64,000 nucleotides of DNA from an uncultured Clostridia bacterium (GTDB lineage Bacteria; Bacillota; Clostridia; TANB77; CAG-508), in NCBI GenBank assembly GCA_928721565.1, contig OV788638.1, positions 1,302,001 to 1,366,000 on the forward strand, in the 5' to 3' direction. The translations under genes were made by a program, and so were the position numbers. Under the pieces are notes generated by a model that searched no databases, was not told where the DNA came from, and saw only the letters and a list, made by a program, of their open reading frames with translations. Positions 41,834 through 51,774 of this stretch are shown piece after piece. Each line of letters starts with the position of its first letter. The stretch's first letter is position 1.

Positions 41834-43921
41834 TTAAATTATATCAAACATTAATTCAACTTTAAATAAATCTCCATCAAGTTTTAATTCAAACTTTCCA
41901 TTTTGTAATTCAGTTAAATTTTGTGCAATAGAAATTCCAAGTCCGCTTCCTTCTGTTGCTCTTGATTTATCTCCTCTCACAAATCTTTGCATTAGCTCTT
42001 CTGCTGAAATATTAAGTTTATCTTTAGAAATATTTTTTATTTCTATGACAACTTTTTGCTCATTTGGGACCGGTTCTTTTTTGTGCGATTTTATGTCAAT
42101 ATACACTCTTGAATTTTCTAATGCGTATTTCGAAATGTTACTATATAAGTTTTCTATAATTCTGTACATATATTTGCTATCAGCCATAATGTTAATTTCA
42201 TTTTGTTCTGAATTGATTATACTATTTAATCCTCGTTTCTTAAATTTATCCTCAAATTCTCCTGTTGCTTGTTTTACAAGTTCTACTATATTAATCTTTT
42301 CTAAATTTAATGATATATTTCCTGTTGATACTTTTGATGCTTCTACAAGATCTTCTGTAAGTCTTTTTAGTCTATGTGATTTATTTTCTAATATTTCTAT
42401 ATATTCTCTTGCCTTTTCATCTTGAATATTTTCGTTTTTTAATAAATCTACATAATTGATTATTGATGTTAATGGAGTTTTTATATCATGTGAAACATTT
42501 GTTATTAATTCTGCTTTCATTCTTTCACTCTTCATTCTCTCTTGTACTGCGTTTTCAAATCCATTAGAAATGTTATTTAGATATATTACTGAATTTTTAA
42601 ATATATTCGAAAATTCTTTTTCATCAAGTTCATTTTGAGTATTTCCTTCATATATATCTTTTAATTTTCTCTCTATTTGTAAATAGTCTTTAAATATTTT
42701 TATTATTTTATATAAAATGAAACCTATTAACCCAATCATTATTATTGGGAACATTGGGCCGTTTCCGCTTATTGCTATAAGCAACAGCCATACAAAAATT
42801 GTTAATCCTGTTGTAATTATTACTTTAGCTGTTGTATTTGGCGAATATGTAATTGTATTCCAAATCTGTTCTATTTTATTTGCAATCTTTTTGCAAATTT
42901 TTAACAACCACAATAAAATTTTTCCTGTTATAGATGTTTTTACAAATTGTCTTGCTTTTATTCTTTTTATAACAGTCGTCATAGTAATTACTGCACAAAT
43001 ATATATAATAAAATATGCTGTTACTGCTATAGAATTTATTGCATTATAGTCATTTTCTGCAAATTCTAACAGTACGAATGGCATGCAACTAATTAGCATT
43101 GCAATAAAAATCACTATTTCTATAGGAATTCTGTCAAAAGTATTAATTTTTACTATGCTGTCTTCATTGCTATCATGTCCTATTATACTTGTTAAATATA
43201 TAATAAGTAATATCGTTAATAGTGCACTTATTGGTAAAATTACATATACATTATTAGCAATAGGTTCAACTATATTTAGAAATGTTATTGCCATTTGCCT
43301 TTCTGAACTCAAGTTTAACTCTTCTGTATAAGAACTATAAATTTCAAAATCTTTTGCATTTGCTGAAATATATTCAATATATCTTCCATCATTAAGTTTT
43401 GTATCTGTTTTTACAGTGTCTGTTGTGTAATATGTAATTAAAAAATTGCTTAAATATTCATCTCCATATTGTACAATGGCATCTGAATCTGTTTGTATGC
43501 TTCCATCTAAAATATTAACTTTTTTTTGCTTTGAATCTTGTGATAAATTTATTTGTTCTTTTATTTCATCAATTGTGTTTTTTCTTATATTAGTAATAGC
43601 TTTATTTTTATAAATAATCAAAAAATTCATATTCTTTAGGGTAGTATAATTGGAATAATTATTTTGCATATCTAGATAATATATATTCATATCTCCATCT
43701 TTTACGCTATCATATGAACTATTATTATGAATTAATCCATCTGCACTATCTTTTAAAGTCATTAAATAGTCATAAGCAAATTTTTCTGACTTAAAATATT
43801 TATCTTCATTTAAATAATCTGAATTTTTTATTGCTATACACATAACAGATAAAATAAGTACTACTATTGATATCGATAATCCCACATAACTTAATACTTT
43901 TAAGAACTTATTATTTTTCAT
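41834..43921 (-). CDS. Sensor histidine kinase (VanS-like)
   Basis: 695 residues from ATG 43919-43921 (AAGGAGGAAAAT). An N-terminal membrane helix, a large extracytoplasmic region (about 35-210), then at least four more helices, and a cytosolic kinase core: H box NVSHDIKTPLTSIINYVDLL, N box ENLYSNISKYALEN and G box GSGLGISIAQNL. In the ATP-binding domain the stretch HKKEPVPNEQ is encoded by a short dispersed repeat (42061-42077). It overlaps the response regulator gene by 11 bases. With the exporter upstream it probably senses envelope stress or an antimicrobial. Confidence 0.88.
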   Translation of the reverse strand: MKNNKFLKVLSYVGLSISIVVLILSVMCIAIKNSDYLNEDKYFKSEKFAYDYLMTLKDSADGLIHNNSSYDSVKDGDMNIYYLDMQNNYSNYTTLKNMNFLIIYKNKAITNIRKNTIDEIKEQINLSQDSKQKKVNILDGSIQTDSDAIVQYGDEYLSNFLITYYTTDTVKTDTKLNDGRYIEYISANAKDFEIYSSYTEELNLSSERQMAITFLNIVEPIANNVYVILPISALLTILLIIYLTSIIGHDSNEDSIVKINTFDRIPIEIVIFIAMLISCMPFVLLEFAENDYNAINSIAVTAYFIIYICAVITMTTVIKRIKARQFVKTSITGKILLWLLKICKKIANKIEQIWNTITYSPNTTAKVIITTGLTIFVWLLLIAISGNGPMFPIIMIGLIGFILYKIIKIFKDYLQIERKLKDIYEGNTQNELDEKEFSNIFKNSVIYLNNISNGFENAVQERMKSERMKAELITNVSHDIKTPLTSIINYVDLLKNENIQDEKAREYIEILENKSHRLKRLTEDLVEASKVSTGNISLNLEKINIVELVKQATGEFEDKFKKRGLNSIINSEQNEINIMADSKYMYRIIENLYSNISKYALENSRVYIDIKSHKKEPVPNEQKVVIEIKNISKDKLNISAEELMQRFVRGDKSRATEGSGLGISIAQNLTELQNGKFELKLDGDLFKVELMFDII
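42061..42077. repeat. Dispersed repeat CATTTGGGACCGGTTCT, copy 1
   Basis: 17-bp repeat with a central palindrome ACCGGT, in frame in the kinase gene as EPVPN. Two more exact copies are at 43937-43953 and 43969-43985. Confidence 0.8.
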
Positions 43922-44705
43922 ATTTTCCTCCTTGTACATTTGGGACCGGTTCTGTTTTGCTCACTGCACATTTGGGACCGGTTCTCATCGGTTCAATTTT
44001 ATATCCCACTCCCCAGATAACCTTTAAATATTTAGGTTCCTTGGGATTGATTTCGATTTTTTCTCTTATGTGTCTTATATGTACTGCAATTACATTTTCT
44101 GCAGCATAACATTCTCCATCCCATACATTTGTATATATTTCTTCAATTGAAAATACTTTTCCTTTGTTTTTTGTCAAAAATTTTAATATATTGTATTCTG
44201 TTGGGGTTAGTTTTACTTCTTTTCCATCTACTATTACTTGTTTTAAATCATCATTTATTATTAGCTCTCCATTCCTTATAATGTTTTCTTCTTTTTGACT
44301 AGAAGCGGTATCACTATTATTTTCATTATTTTCTCCACCAAATTTAGTATATCTTCTTATCAATGCATTTACTCTAGCTATTAATTCTACAGGATTAAAT
44401 GGTTTTGTAACATAATCATCTGCTCCTACATTTAGTCCGTTTATTTTGTCTACATCTTCTGATTTTGCTGATAGCATTATTACTGGTATATTTTTTTCTT
44501 TTCTTATTTCTTCTAATGTTTCTAGTCCATCTTTGTTTGGCATCATTATGTCTAATATTACTAATTGTATTTCATTTTTCTTGATTTCTTCTAATGCCTG
44601 CTCACCATCATATGCTTTTATTATTTTATAATTTTCTTTTCCTAAGTATATTTCAATTGCTTTTACAATTTCTTTATCATCATCTACTACTAATATGTTA
44701 TACAT
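43911..44705 (-). CDS. OmpR-family response regulator
   Basis: 264 residues. Receiver domain with VVDDD, phosphoacceptor Asp in LVILDIMMPNKDG, and KPFNPVELIARV; then a winged helix (LTPTEYNILKFLTKNKGKVF, VHIRHIREKIEINPKEPKYL). The family normally ends near GVGYKIE; here a 26-residue tail follows, encoded by two copies of a 17-bp repeat (43937-43953, 43969-43985), so the tail looks like an insertion. It forms an operon with the kinase. Confidence 0.9.
   Translation of the reverse strand: MYNILVVDDDKEIVKAIEIYLGKENYKIIKAYDGEQALEEIKKNEIQLVILDIMMPNKDGLETLEEIRKEKNIPVIMLSAKSEDVDKINGLNVGADDYVTKPFNPVELIARVNALIRRYTKFGGENNENNSDTASSQKEENIIRNGELIINDDLKQVIVDGKEVKLTPTEYNILKFLTKNKGKVFSIEEIYTNVWDGECYAAENVIAVHIRHIREKIEINPKEPKYLKVIWGVGYKIEPMRTGPKCAVSKTEPVPNVQGGKYEK
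43937..43985. repeat. Dispersed repeat CATTTGGGACCGGTTCT, copies 2 and 3
   Basis: Two exact copies with a 32-bp period at the junction of the response regulator and kinase genes. They encode the extra C-terminal tail of the regulator and lie just before the kinase RBS. Confidence 0.8.
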
Positions 44706-44793
44706 GTTTCTTCTCCCTTTCTTCCTTTATATTATAACAGATTTTTATTAATAAAAAATAGAGAAAATATTAAGTTTTTATTAATTCATTAAA

Positions 44794-44828
44794 ATAGGAG
44801 AAAATATTAAATTAAAATTTTCTCCTAT
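44794..44828 (-). terminator. Terminator of the ABC exporter operon
   Basis: ATAGGAGAAAAT (44794-44805) / ATTTTCTCCTAT (44817-44828); a TTTTAAT tract follows on the minus strand. Confidence 0.8.
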
Positions 44829-44833
44829 ATGTT

Positions 44834-47437
44834 TTAAATATTATCATTCCTAATAGTCTCAATTATATTTTGCTTATTAATTTTATTTAAAGAATATCTC
44901 ATAATAATACCAACAATAACAGCAATAAATACAGCAGAAATTATAACAGCATTAGTTGGATACACAAATTTCAAATTTTCTGTAGCTTGGCTTCCAATCG
45001 AAACTTTATAAATCCAATAAGAAATGCCAGAGCCTAAGACTATTCCTATTATTAAAGATTTAACACCATAGAATATGCTTTCTAAATTAATCATATTATC
45101 AAATTCTTTTTTAGTCATCCCTATTGATTTTAACATTGCAAATTCCTTACTTCTCAAATTCATATTTGTTGTTATTGTATTAAAAATATTTGTTACACCA
45201 ATTAGTGTAATTACAGCAATAAATCCATATAAAAATATTGATACAAGAAGCACCATTCTATTTTGTTGTTCAGCTTCTTCATTGTAATTAATATAGTCTA
45301 ACTTTATTGACTCCTTTGCAAGTTTAATTTTCTCTTCATCTAGACTTTTACAAAATTCATCAGTATCATTCGCATTTACATATGCACTATAACAATCATA
45401 ATCTTTTAATTTATTCATAAATTCGTCACTTACTAAAAAAGTTCCAGAAAAAGTATATCTATTTCCTTCTAAAGGACTCACATTTGAAATTTTACCTATC
45501 TTTAAGCTCACATCTTCATTTCCTATAGTTGTTCCTTTTATAACCTCATTTTCATTAAAATCAAATGGTGTTATTCTTCTTGATTTCTTAGTGTCCTGAT
45601 CATATATATAATTACTAGAATCATCACAATAAATAATAGAGTCTTTATAATCATCATATGTACCACCAATTTTTTTGATGTAATCTCTATATGCTTCATC
45701 TCCTATTGATGTAATAGAAATAGTCATACATTCATCTTCTGAATCAGGATAATTTTCTTTATAATATTTTTTAAATTCATCTGTTGCAAATCGTTCTATG
45801 TCGCACTTTTTAAAAGCCACTGTCCTCATTATTGAATATTGACTGATATTTGAACTATCCATAATTTTCTGATAATATTCAAAAATATTTTTTGCACTGT
45901 TTTCATTATAATTTTCATTTCTTACAAAAATAGAAACATTATAGTTCATTTCTGTATAGTAGATTCCTGTCATTCCAAAAGCATAATTTAAAAATGTGCT
46001 TAAAGATATAAATACCGTAATACTTACTACAAGAGAAATAACTGTTGTTCTATATTTCTTTTTGTTTCGTTTCAAATTTTTATATGCAATTTCTCCACCA
46101 ACTCCAAATATTTTAGAAATTAGTTTTGGACATTTGATTTCTTTTGATTTAATTTTTATATCAGTATTACTTCTGATTGCATCTATAGGTGATATTTTAG
46201 CTGCTCTTCTTGCAGAAAATATACAAGATAAATAAATTGTTGCAAATCCTAAAACAATACTTATTATTACTGCCCAATATGGCATACTAAATACAAATTT
46301 TACTTCATTAGTAAATACGCTTTTTCCTACTAATTCTGTTGAAATTTTCATCAAAATGAATGTTGCTAAAATCCCACAGATTATTCCTATCGGTATTGAT
46401 ATTAAACCTAAAATAAATCCTTCAAACAATACATTTTTCTTAATTTGCTTTTTAGTCGCTCCTATACTTGATAACATTCCATATTGCTTCATTTTTTCTG
46501 TTATAGAAATTGCAAAGCTGTTCCTTATTACAAATACACTAGAAACAACTATAATTCCTATAACAATTCCAGCCAAAGAATATAACATTTGTAATGTTCC
46601 ACTATCTCTTGTAACTCCAGACCATCTTAATAACTCAGAATTATTTGCATAATTTGCATTTGTTAATTGTTTGCCAATGTCTTTTGTTATATTGTAAGCT
46701 TCTTTAATATTATTATATTTTACTGCAATATTTACAGGTAGTTGTTTGTCTATGTTATCTAATAAAGTAATTACTGTATATCCAGGTGCAGAATAATCTT
46801 CTATTTCCATATTCGGTCTTTCTATAACACCGACTACTGTAAATTCTCTTTTTTGACTTTCTTCTAGGTGTTCTGCAATATAATCTTCTTCTCCTTCGTC
46901 TGTTTGATTATTATATGGATTATTTTGTTTTAGCTCTTCACCATCATCAGTTAGTCTTTTTCCTAGGTTTAATGTTAGTTTATCTCCAACATGATATGTA
47001 ATCCCTCCATTTTCTTCTAAATGTTTTGGAACGACTATCTCATTAGAATTTTGAGGCATCCTTCCTTCTATAAGTTTTAATCCCCAATCATTTAGTGCCT
47101 CTTGATCAAAACCAATCAAATATAAATATGGTTTATATTCATTTTGAACATTTTCAAGTTTTGAATATCCAATTCCCTGTGTTATAAATGTATTTTTCAC
47201 ATTTCTATTTTCTAACACATATTTAGTTTCATTTTGGGCAACATTGAAAAATACTGCATGATAATCTCCATCAGATTCTTTTGCATGTTTTATTAATGTT
47301 TGCTGAAAACTCGAAAATACTCCTGCTACTGCACATATTAATGCAGTTGACATTATAATTCCCATACATGTTGCAATTGTTCTTTTTATATTTAATTTTA
47401 AACTTTTTATTGTAAAGCTATTTAAAACATTTTTCAT
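44834..47437 (-). CDS. FtsX/MacB-type ABC permease
   Basis: 867 residues, with two FtsX-like domains. An N-terminal helix (TIATCMGIIMSTALICAVAG), a large extracytoplasmic domain, three helices (about 280-410) with the FtsX loop MKQYGMLSSIGATKKQIKKN, a second helix at about 460, a second outer domain and three C-terminal helices with KEFAMLKSIGMTKKEF. This layout matches antimicrobial-peptide exporters or lipoprotein-type mechanotransmitters. It overlaps the ATPase gene by 20 bases. It is placed between two two-component systems, a common arrangement for peptide resistance modules. Confidence 0.88.
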   Translation of the reverse strand: MKNVLNSFTIKSLKLNIKRTIATCMGIIMSTALICAVAGVFSSFQQTLIKHAKESDGDYHAVFFNVAQNETKYVLENRNVKNTFITQGIGYSKLENVQNEYKPYLYLIGFDQEALNDWGLKLIEGRMPQNSNEIVVPKHLEENGGITYHVGDKLTLNLGKRLTDDGEELKQNNPYNNQTDEGEEDYIAEHLEESQKREFTVVGVIERPNMEIEDYSAPGYTVITLLDNIDKQLPVNIAVKYNNIKEAYNITKDIGKQLTNANYANNSELLRWSGVTRDSGTLQMLYSLAGIVIGIIVVSSVFVIRNSFAISITEKMKQYGMLSSIGATKKQIKKNVLFEGFILGLISIPIGIICGILATFILMKISTELVGKSVFTNEVKFVFSMPYWAVIISIVLGFATIYLSCIFSARRAAKISPIDAIRSNTDIKIKSKEIKCPKLISKIFGVGGEIAYKNLKRNKKKYRTTVISLVVSITVFISLSTFLNYAFGMTGIYYTEMNYNVSIFVRNENYNENSAKNIFEYYQKIMDSSNISQYSIMRTVAFKKCDIERFATDEFKKYYKENYPDSEDECMTISITSIGDEAYRDYIKKIGGTYDDYKDSIIYCDDSSNYIYDQDTKKSRRITPFDFNENEVIKGTTIGNEDVSLKIGKISNVSPLEGNRYTFSGTFLVSDEFMNKLKDYDCYSAYVNANDTDEFCKSLDEEKIKLAKESIKLDYINYNEEAEQQNRMVLLVSIFLYGFIAVITLIGVTNIFNTITTNMNLRSKEFAMLKSIGMTKKEFDNMINLESIFYGVKSLIIGIVLGSGISYWIYKVSIGSQATENLKFVYPTNAVIISAVFIAVIVGIIMRYSLNKINKQNIIETIRNDNI

Positions 47438-48101
47438 CTTTTATAATCCTCCCATCATCTATTGTTATAACTCTGTCTGCTTCTAATGCAATTTTTTCAT
47501 CATGAGTAATAACAATAACAGTTTGATTATATTTTTTATTAGAAAACTTTAATAATGAAATAATTTCTTCTGATGCCTTACTATCTAAGTTTCCTGTTGG
47601 CTCATCTGCTAACATAATTGCGGGATTATTTATTATTGCTCTTCCTATTGAAACTCTCTGCTGCTGTCCTCCAGATAATTCATTTGGAAGATGCTTTCTT
47701 CTATTTTCTAATTTTAATGTTTTTAATATTTCATCTAGTCTTTCATTTTTCACCTCTTTTCCATCTAAATTACATGGCAATGTAATATTTTCTTCAACAT
47801 TTAGTATTGGAATTAAATTATAAAACTGATATATTAGCCCAACTTGTCTTCTTCTAAAAATAGCAAGTTGATCATCATTTAATTTATAAATGTCTTGACC
47901 ATCTATAAAAACTTTTCCACTTGTTGGTCTGTCTACTCCTCCTAATAAATGTAATAATGTGGATTTACCACTTCCTGATGCCCCTATTATTGCCACAAAT
48001 TCGCCTTTTTCTACCGAAAATGATATGTCATTTACCGCTTTTACTTCATTTTCTCCCTTACCATAAGTTTTGTTTAAGTTTTCAACTTTTAAAATTTCCA
48101 T
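47418..48101 (-). CDS. MacB-type ABC ATPase
   Basis: 227 residues, full length. Walker A GASGSGKST, Q-loop LIYQFYNLIPILNV, signature LSGGQQQRVSIGR, Walker B IMLADEPTGNLD and H-loop VITHDE. The NLIPxL and EPTGNLD segments are typical of the LolD/MacB branch. It powers the FtsX-type permease encoded downstream. AAAGGAAATTATAGT precedes the ATG. Confidence 0.93.
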   Translation of the reverse strand: MEILKVENLNKTYGKGENEVKAVNDISFSVEKGEFVAIIGASGSGKSTLLHLLGGVDRPTSGKVFIDGQDIYKLNDDQLAIFRRRQVGLIYQFYNLIPILNVEENITLPCNLDGKEVKNERLDEILKTLKLENRRKHLPNELSGGQQQRVSIGRAIINNPAIMLADEPTGNLDSKASEEIISLLKFSNKKYNQTVIVITHDEKIALEADRVITIDDGRIIKDEKCFK

Positions 48102-48189
48102 ACTATAATTTCCTTTCTTTAAATTTGTTTGATTTTATAATAATCTTTAAATGTGACTCTAAAGTGACACTATTAAAATTTGCAAAAAA

Positions 48190-48213
48190 AGACTCGGTAT
48201 TATTACCGAATCT
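48190..48213 (-). terminator. Terminator of the vanY-like gene
   Basis: AGACTCGGTA (48190-48199) / TACCGAATCT (48204-48213) with one mismatch; then TTTTTTT on the minus strand. Confidence 0.85.
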
Positions 48214-48218
48214 AACTT

Positions 48219-49037
48219 TTAATGTGTTTTTAAATATTGTATGTATTCTTCTAGGCACATATTTAATTCATTCATTTTCTTAGCGTGTTCTACACCAACA
48301 TACCTCCAATGCCAAGATTCATATGCAATTTTAGTTATATCTTCTTTATCTTTTGGATATCTTAGAACAAATCCATAGTTTTCTGCATTTTCCTGTAACC
48401 ATTTAAAACCATCTAATTTTTCAAATCCATTATCCACTTTGTTAAAGTCTACTGCAAGTCCCAAATTATGATCACTTGAACCAGGTTTATTTATATATTC
48501 ATTTGTTAATTCTTCAGCTTCTTCTTGTGTTTTTCCTTCTTGCAAATATTTTTTTACACTAGCATCATATAATTCTTTTTGTCTAGCTACACTCCTATAT
48601 GCTGATTGTATCCAAATGTTTGTAATACCATCTTTTTTCATTTGATTCATCATATCATTTAGTTCATCAATTGCCCTAGCATCAAATTGCCTTGTTTTAT
48701 CTATATTCTCAACTTTTACTGTAAAGTTCTCTGGCAATAAATTTTCGTAGTTTGCAAGGGTTAATCTCCAATCTGTTATTTCTTTTTCTGGTTGTTTTTC
48801 TTGAACATTCTCAGCTGGTTCTTGCACATTTTCCTCTATTTTAACATTTTCTTGGCTTGATGTTGTTTCTACAGATGCTTTATTTTTTAAATTTTTTATC
48901 ACTACTACAATTAATATAATTGCAATTATAATCAATAATGCAATTTTTATTTTATTTATTTGTTGTTTTGGGTCACTTTTATTTTTCTTTATTTTTTCCC
49001 CTTTGGTATGGTGTTTTCCCTTTGGTACCTTTTTCAT
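48219..49037 (-). CDS. vanY: D-alanyl-D-alanine carboxypeptidase, VanY type
   Basis: 272 residues. A single N-terminal membrane helix (about 32-48), a Glu/Gln-rich linker (55-85), then the peptidase M15B domain: ITNIWIQSAYRSVARQKEL, PGSSDHNLGLAVDF (SxHxxGxAxD, zinc ligands His and Asp) and YESWHWRYVG (third His). It trims the terminal D-Ala of peptidoglycan stems at the outer membrane face. Neighbouring kinase-regulator genes (49099-51002) suggest induction by wall stress. Alone it does not imply vancomycin resistance: no vanHAX is present. Confidence 0.9.
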   Translation of the reverse strand: MKKVPKGKHHTKGEKIKKNKSDPKQQINKIKIALLIIIAIILIVVVIKNLKNKASVETTSSQENVKIEENVQEPAENVQEKQPEKEITDWRLTLANYENLLPENFTVKVENIDKTRQFDARAIDELNDMMNQMKKDGITNIWIQSAYRSVARQKELYDASVKKYLQEGKTQEEAEELTNEYINKPGSSDHNLGLAVDFNKVDNGFEKLDGFKWLQENAENYGFVLRYPKDKEDITKIAYESWHWRYVGVEHAKKMNELNMCLEEYIQYLKTH

Positions 49038-49098
49038 TTATCCTACCTCTTTTCAAGACATGTTATTATATCTCACTCTTATTTTACTATATCATTTT

Positions 49099-50328
49099 TT
49101 AAATTGCAATATCTATTGTCTTATACTTTATCTCAAATGTTGTGCCTTTTCCAACCTTTGATGTACAAATGATATATCCATTATCTTTTTCTATAATACT
49201 TTTGGCAAGTGCTAATCCTATTCCAACACTATTATTTGATGAGTTTTTACCTTTATAAAAACGTTCAAAAATATGTCTTATGTCTTTGTCTTCAATTCCA
49301 CTTCCTTCATCTCTTACCAGTATTTTAGTATAAAAATTATTTTGCTCATAACTTATATAAATATTTTTGTTTTCTGTAGAATGTTCAATACAATTTTTTA
49401 CTATATTAGTTAAGGCTTCTAACTGCCAATTATAGTCTCCAATAAAATATATATCTTTTGTATTTTTACTAACAATTATTTTCTGCTGTTTTATATCTAA
49501 CGGAATTGCAAGATTTTTAGTAACATTATCTATCAATTTTTTCACATTAATTTTTTCTGTCTTAAATGTTACTGTTCCCGATTCTAATTTTGATAATTTT
49601 AATAAAGAAATAACTAACCAATTTATCCATTCAATTTGTCTGCTTATTTCATGTACAAATTCTTGCCTTGTAGATTCATCCATTTGAGGATTTTCTCTTA
49701 TATTGTCTAGCATAATTGAAATTGATGTTAATGGTGTTTTTAGCTGATGTGAAATATCTTCTAAAGATGTTTGCAATACTTGCTTGTCCTTATTTGATTT
49801 TTCTGCTTGTTCTTTAAGCATTATAGTTATTTTATATAATTCGTTACTTAAATTACTTAATTCATTTTCCGTATTTTCTTCTATTTTTAAATTGTAGTTT
49901 CCTTTATTAATTTCCTCTATGTATGTAATAATATTATCTATTTTTTGTTTTTGCTTATTTTCATAAATAAGTATTACCGTCAGTACTAAAATTCCAAATA
50001 TCACACTACTAATTATACTAACAATCAGCATTTCATTTTTCTGTTTTTCAAGTCCTTTTATTGCTTGAACATTGTTTATATCTATTCCATATTTATATAA
50101 AATTTGTTTTCCTTGTTCACTTAAGCTATCTTGATTTAATATTTTTAATATATCTTCATCATCAATATCAGGATATTTCTGTGATAATTCTCCTACAATG
50201 TTTACGATTACTAAATTTATCTTGTCTTGATACTTTTTATTTTGTTTTAATATGATTATACTATTTATTATTACAACAAATATAGTTACTAGTATAATTG
50301 AAATTATTAATTTTTTTCTTTCTTTCAT
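49099..50328 (-). CDS. Sensor histidine kinase
   Basis: 409 residues. Helices at about 8-27 and 101-122 enclose a small outer domain; a HAMP-like linker (EINKGNYNLKIEENTENEL) leads to the H box LEDISHQLKTPLTSISIMLD, N box ALTNIVKNCIEHST and G boxes VRDEGSGIEDKD and NSVGIGLALAKSII. The start overlaps the regulator's stop by one base, so the two are translationally coupled. It probably controls vanY next door, by position. Confidence 0.92.
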   Translation of the reverse strand: MKERKKLIISIILVTIFVVIINSIIILKQNKKYQDKINLVIVNIVGELSQKYPDIDDEDILKILNQDSLSEQGKQILYKYGIDINNVQAIKGLEKQKNEMLIVSIISSVIFGILVLTVILIYENKQKQKIDNIITYIEEINKGNYNLKIEENTENELSNLSNELYKITIMLKEQAEKSNKDKQVLQTSLEDISHQLKTPLTSISIMLDNIRENPQMDESTRQEFVHEISRQIEWINWLVISLLKLSKLESGTVTFKTEKINVKKLIDNVTKNLAIPLDIKQQKIIVSKNTKDIYFIGDYNWQLEALTNIVKNCIEHSTENKNIYISYEQNNFYTKILVRDEGSGIEDKDIRHIFERFYKGKNSSNNSVGIGLALAKSIIEKDNGYIICTSKVGKGTTFEIKYKTIDIAI

Positions 50329-51002
50329 TATTCAGTCACCTTATATCCTATCCCTCTAACAGTTTGAATAATTCTTCCATCTTTATCATTCAATTTGTTT
50401 CTAATTCTTTTTATATAAACAGTAAGAGTATTATCATTAACGAAATTTCCCGCAACATCCCATATTTTGTCTAAAATTTGTTCTCTTGTTACTAATATAT
50501 TTTTATTTGATACTAATAAATATAATATTTTATATTCTAAACTAGTAAATACAATTTTTTCTCCATCTTGATAAACTTCTACTTTATTTTCATCAATTGT
50601 AATATTCCCACATCTTATTTGATTTTCTTTATTTTCTTCGTGATAATATCTTCTTAATACACTTTTAATTCTTGATATTAGTTCTCTTGTTCTGAATGGT
50701 TTTATTACATAATCATCGGCTCCAATGTCCAGTCCATGTACAACATTTGTCTCTTCATCTTTTGCTGTTAAGAATATAACTGGTACATCTTCTTTAGATT
50801 TTATATAATTACATATTTCATATCCATCACCATCAGGTAATGCAATGTCTAATAAATATAAATCATATCTTTGTTTATTTATTTTTGTCTTAGCCATCAC
50901 TATATTTTCAGCAGTTTCTACTTGGAAATTTTCTTGTTCTAATGAATATTTTAATCCTTTTGTTATTACTTCATTGTCTTCTACTAATAATATTTTTGCC
51001 AT
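50328..51002 (-). CDS. OmpR-family response regulator
   Basis: 224 residues. Receiver: LVEDNEVITKGLKY, Asp in YDLYLLDIALPDGDGYE and KPFRTRELISRI. DNA-binding winged helix: VFTSLEYKILYLLVSNKN, LTVYIKRIRNKLND and TVRGIGYKVTE. Normal length, unlike the extended regulator at 43911. It is the first gene of the pair with the kinase at 49099. Confidence 0.93.
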   Translation of the reverse strand: MAKILLVEDNEVITKGLKYSLEQENFQVETAENIVMAKTKINKQRYDLYLLDIALPDGDGYEICNYIKSKEDVPVIFLTAKDEETNVVHGLDIGADDYVIKPFRTRELISRIKSVLRRYYHEENKENQIRCGNITIDENKVEVYQDGEKIVFTSLEYKILYLLVSNKNILVTREQILDKIWDVAGNFVNDNTLTVYIKRIRNKLNDKDGRIIQTVRGIGYKVTE

Positions 51003-51143
51003 AATATCACTTCCTGTTTATAATTATATATTCTTATAAGAACAAATAAAAAAAATTTTCAATTTTTCTTTGATTTGTTCTCGCCCGATTTGAGTTTTCG
51101 ACTAAAAGGAGAAAATCTCAAAGGGCTAGCGATTGTAGCTTTT

Positions 51144-51211
51144 TATATAATAGGAAAGTATCACTTTCCTATTATATAAATAAAGCAAGGCACTGCCTCA
51201 CTTTATTATTT
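51144..51211 (-). terminator. Two hairpins after the 51210 gene
   Basis: Perfect 16-bp arms TATATAATAGGAAAGT (51144-51159) / ACTTTCCTATTATATA (51163-51178), preceded on the minus strand by a second stem AATAAAG...CTTTATT (about 51179-51207). Together they separate the 51210 gene from the two-component system. Confidence 0.75.
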
Positions 51212-51584
51212 ATGAATTATTTTTTCGTAATTTTATATATATTACAAATTGAAATACTCCCAAAATTAAAAATACTAAAAATCCATCTTTATTATTTATT
51301 AAGCAGTCTACCATAATAAATAACGAATACACAAGAGTTAGTAAAAATAAGCTACTCAAAGCATTATAAAATTTTTGTTCTAGAACCTCTATTAATTTTC
51401 CGTCATATTCAATATAAGTATAAAATTTTCTAATTGAAGATATTATAAATATTATATATATATCACCTACTATTACTGCTCCTATAATAGAAAGTTCTAA
51501 TCTTTCAATTGTAATATATTCTACTACTCCCCAAAAGATCAACATTACAATTAATATTGCAGTTTTTTCAATCTTCCGTTTCAT
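51210..51584 (-). CDS. Unknown membrane protein, 124 aa
   Basis: Four hydrophobic segments (about 8-24, 32-50, 74-92, 100-116). Not recognised. TAAGGAGGAAAATTAAA precedes ATG. It is monocistronic, facing the vanY two-component operon in tandem. Codon 3 is CGG, one of few in-frame CGG codons in the window. Confidence 0.6.
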   Translation of the reverse strand: MKRKIEKTAILIVMLIFWGVVEYITIERLELSIIGAVIVGDIYIIFIISSIRKFYTYIEYDGKLIEVLEQKFYNALSSLFLLTLVYSLFIMVDCLINNKDGFLVFLILGVFQFVIYIKLRKNNS

Positions 51585-51774
51585 TTTAATTTTCCTCCTT
51601 ATAAATATTAATTAATAAGTTACACTTTCTATTTCAAATGCCACTTGAGCATTAATTCTTTTACATTATAACAAATCCTCTATAAATTTGCAAATTTTTT
51701 AATAATGTCTTTTACTTTTATAAAATTTAGTATATAATCTATTTTAGATAAATTTTATGAAAGGATTGCAAAAG

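Noticed and set aside
48219..51002. Vancomycin resistance cluster
   Set aside because: vanY-like and a two-component system are present but no vanH, vanA/B ligase or vanX; better read as general wall stress.
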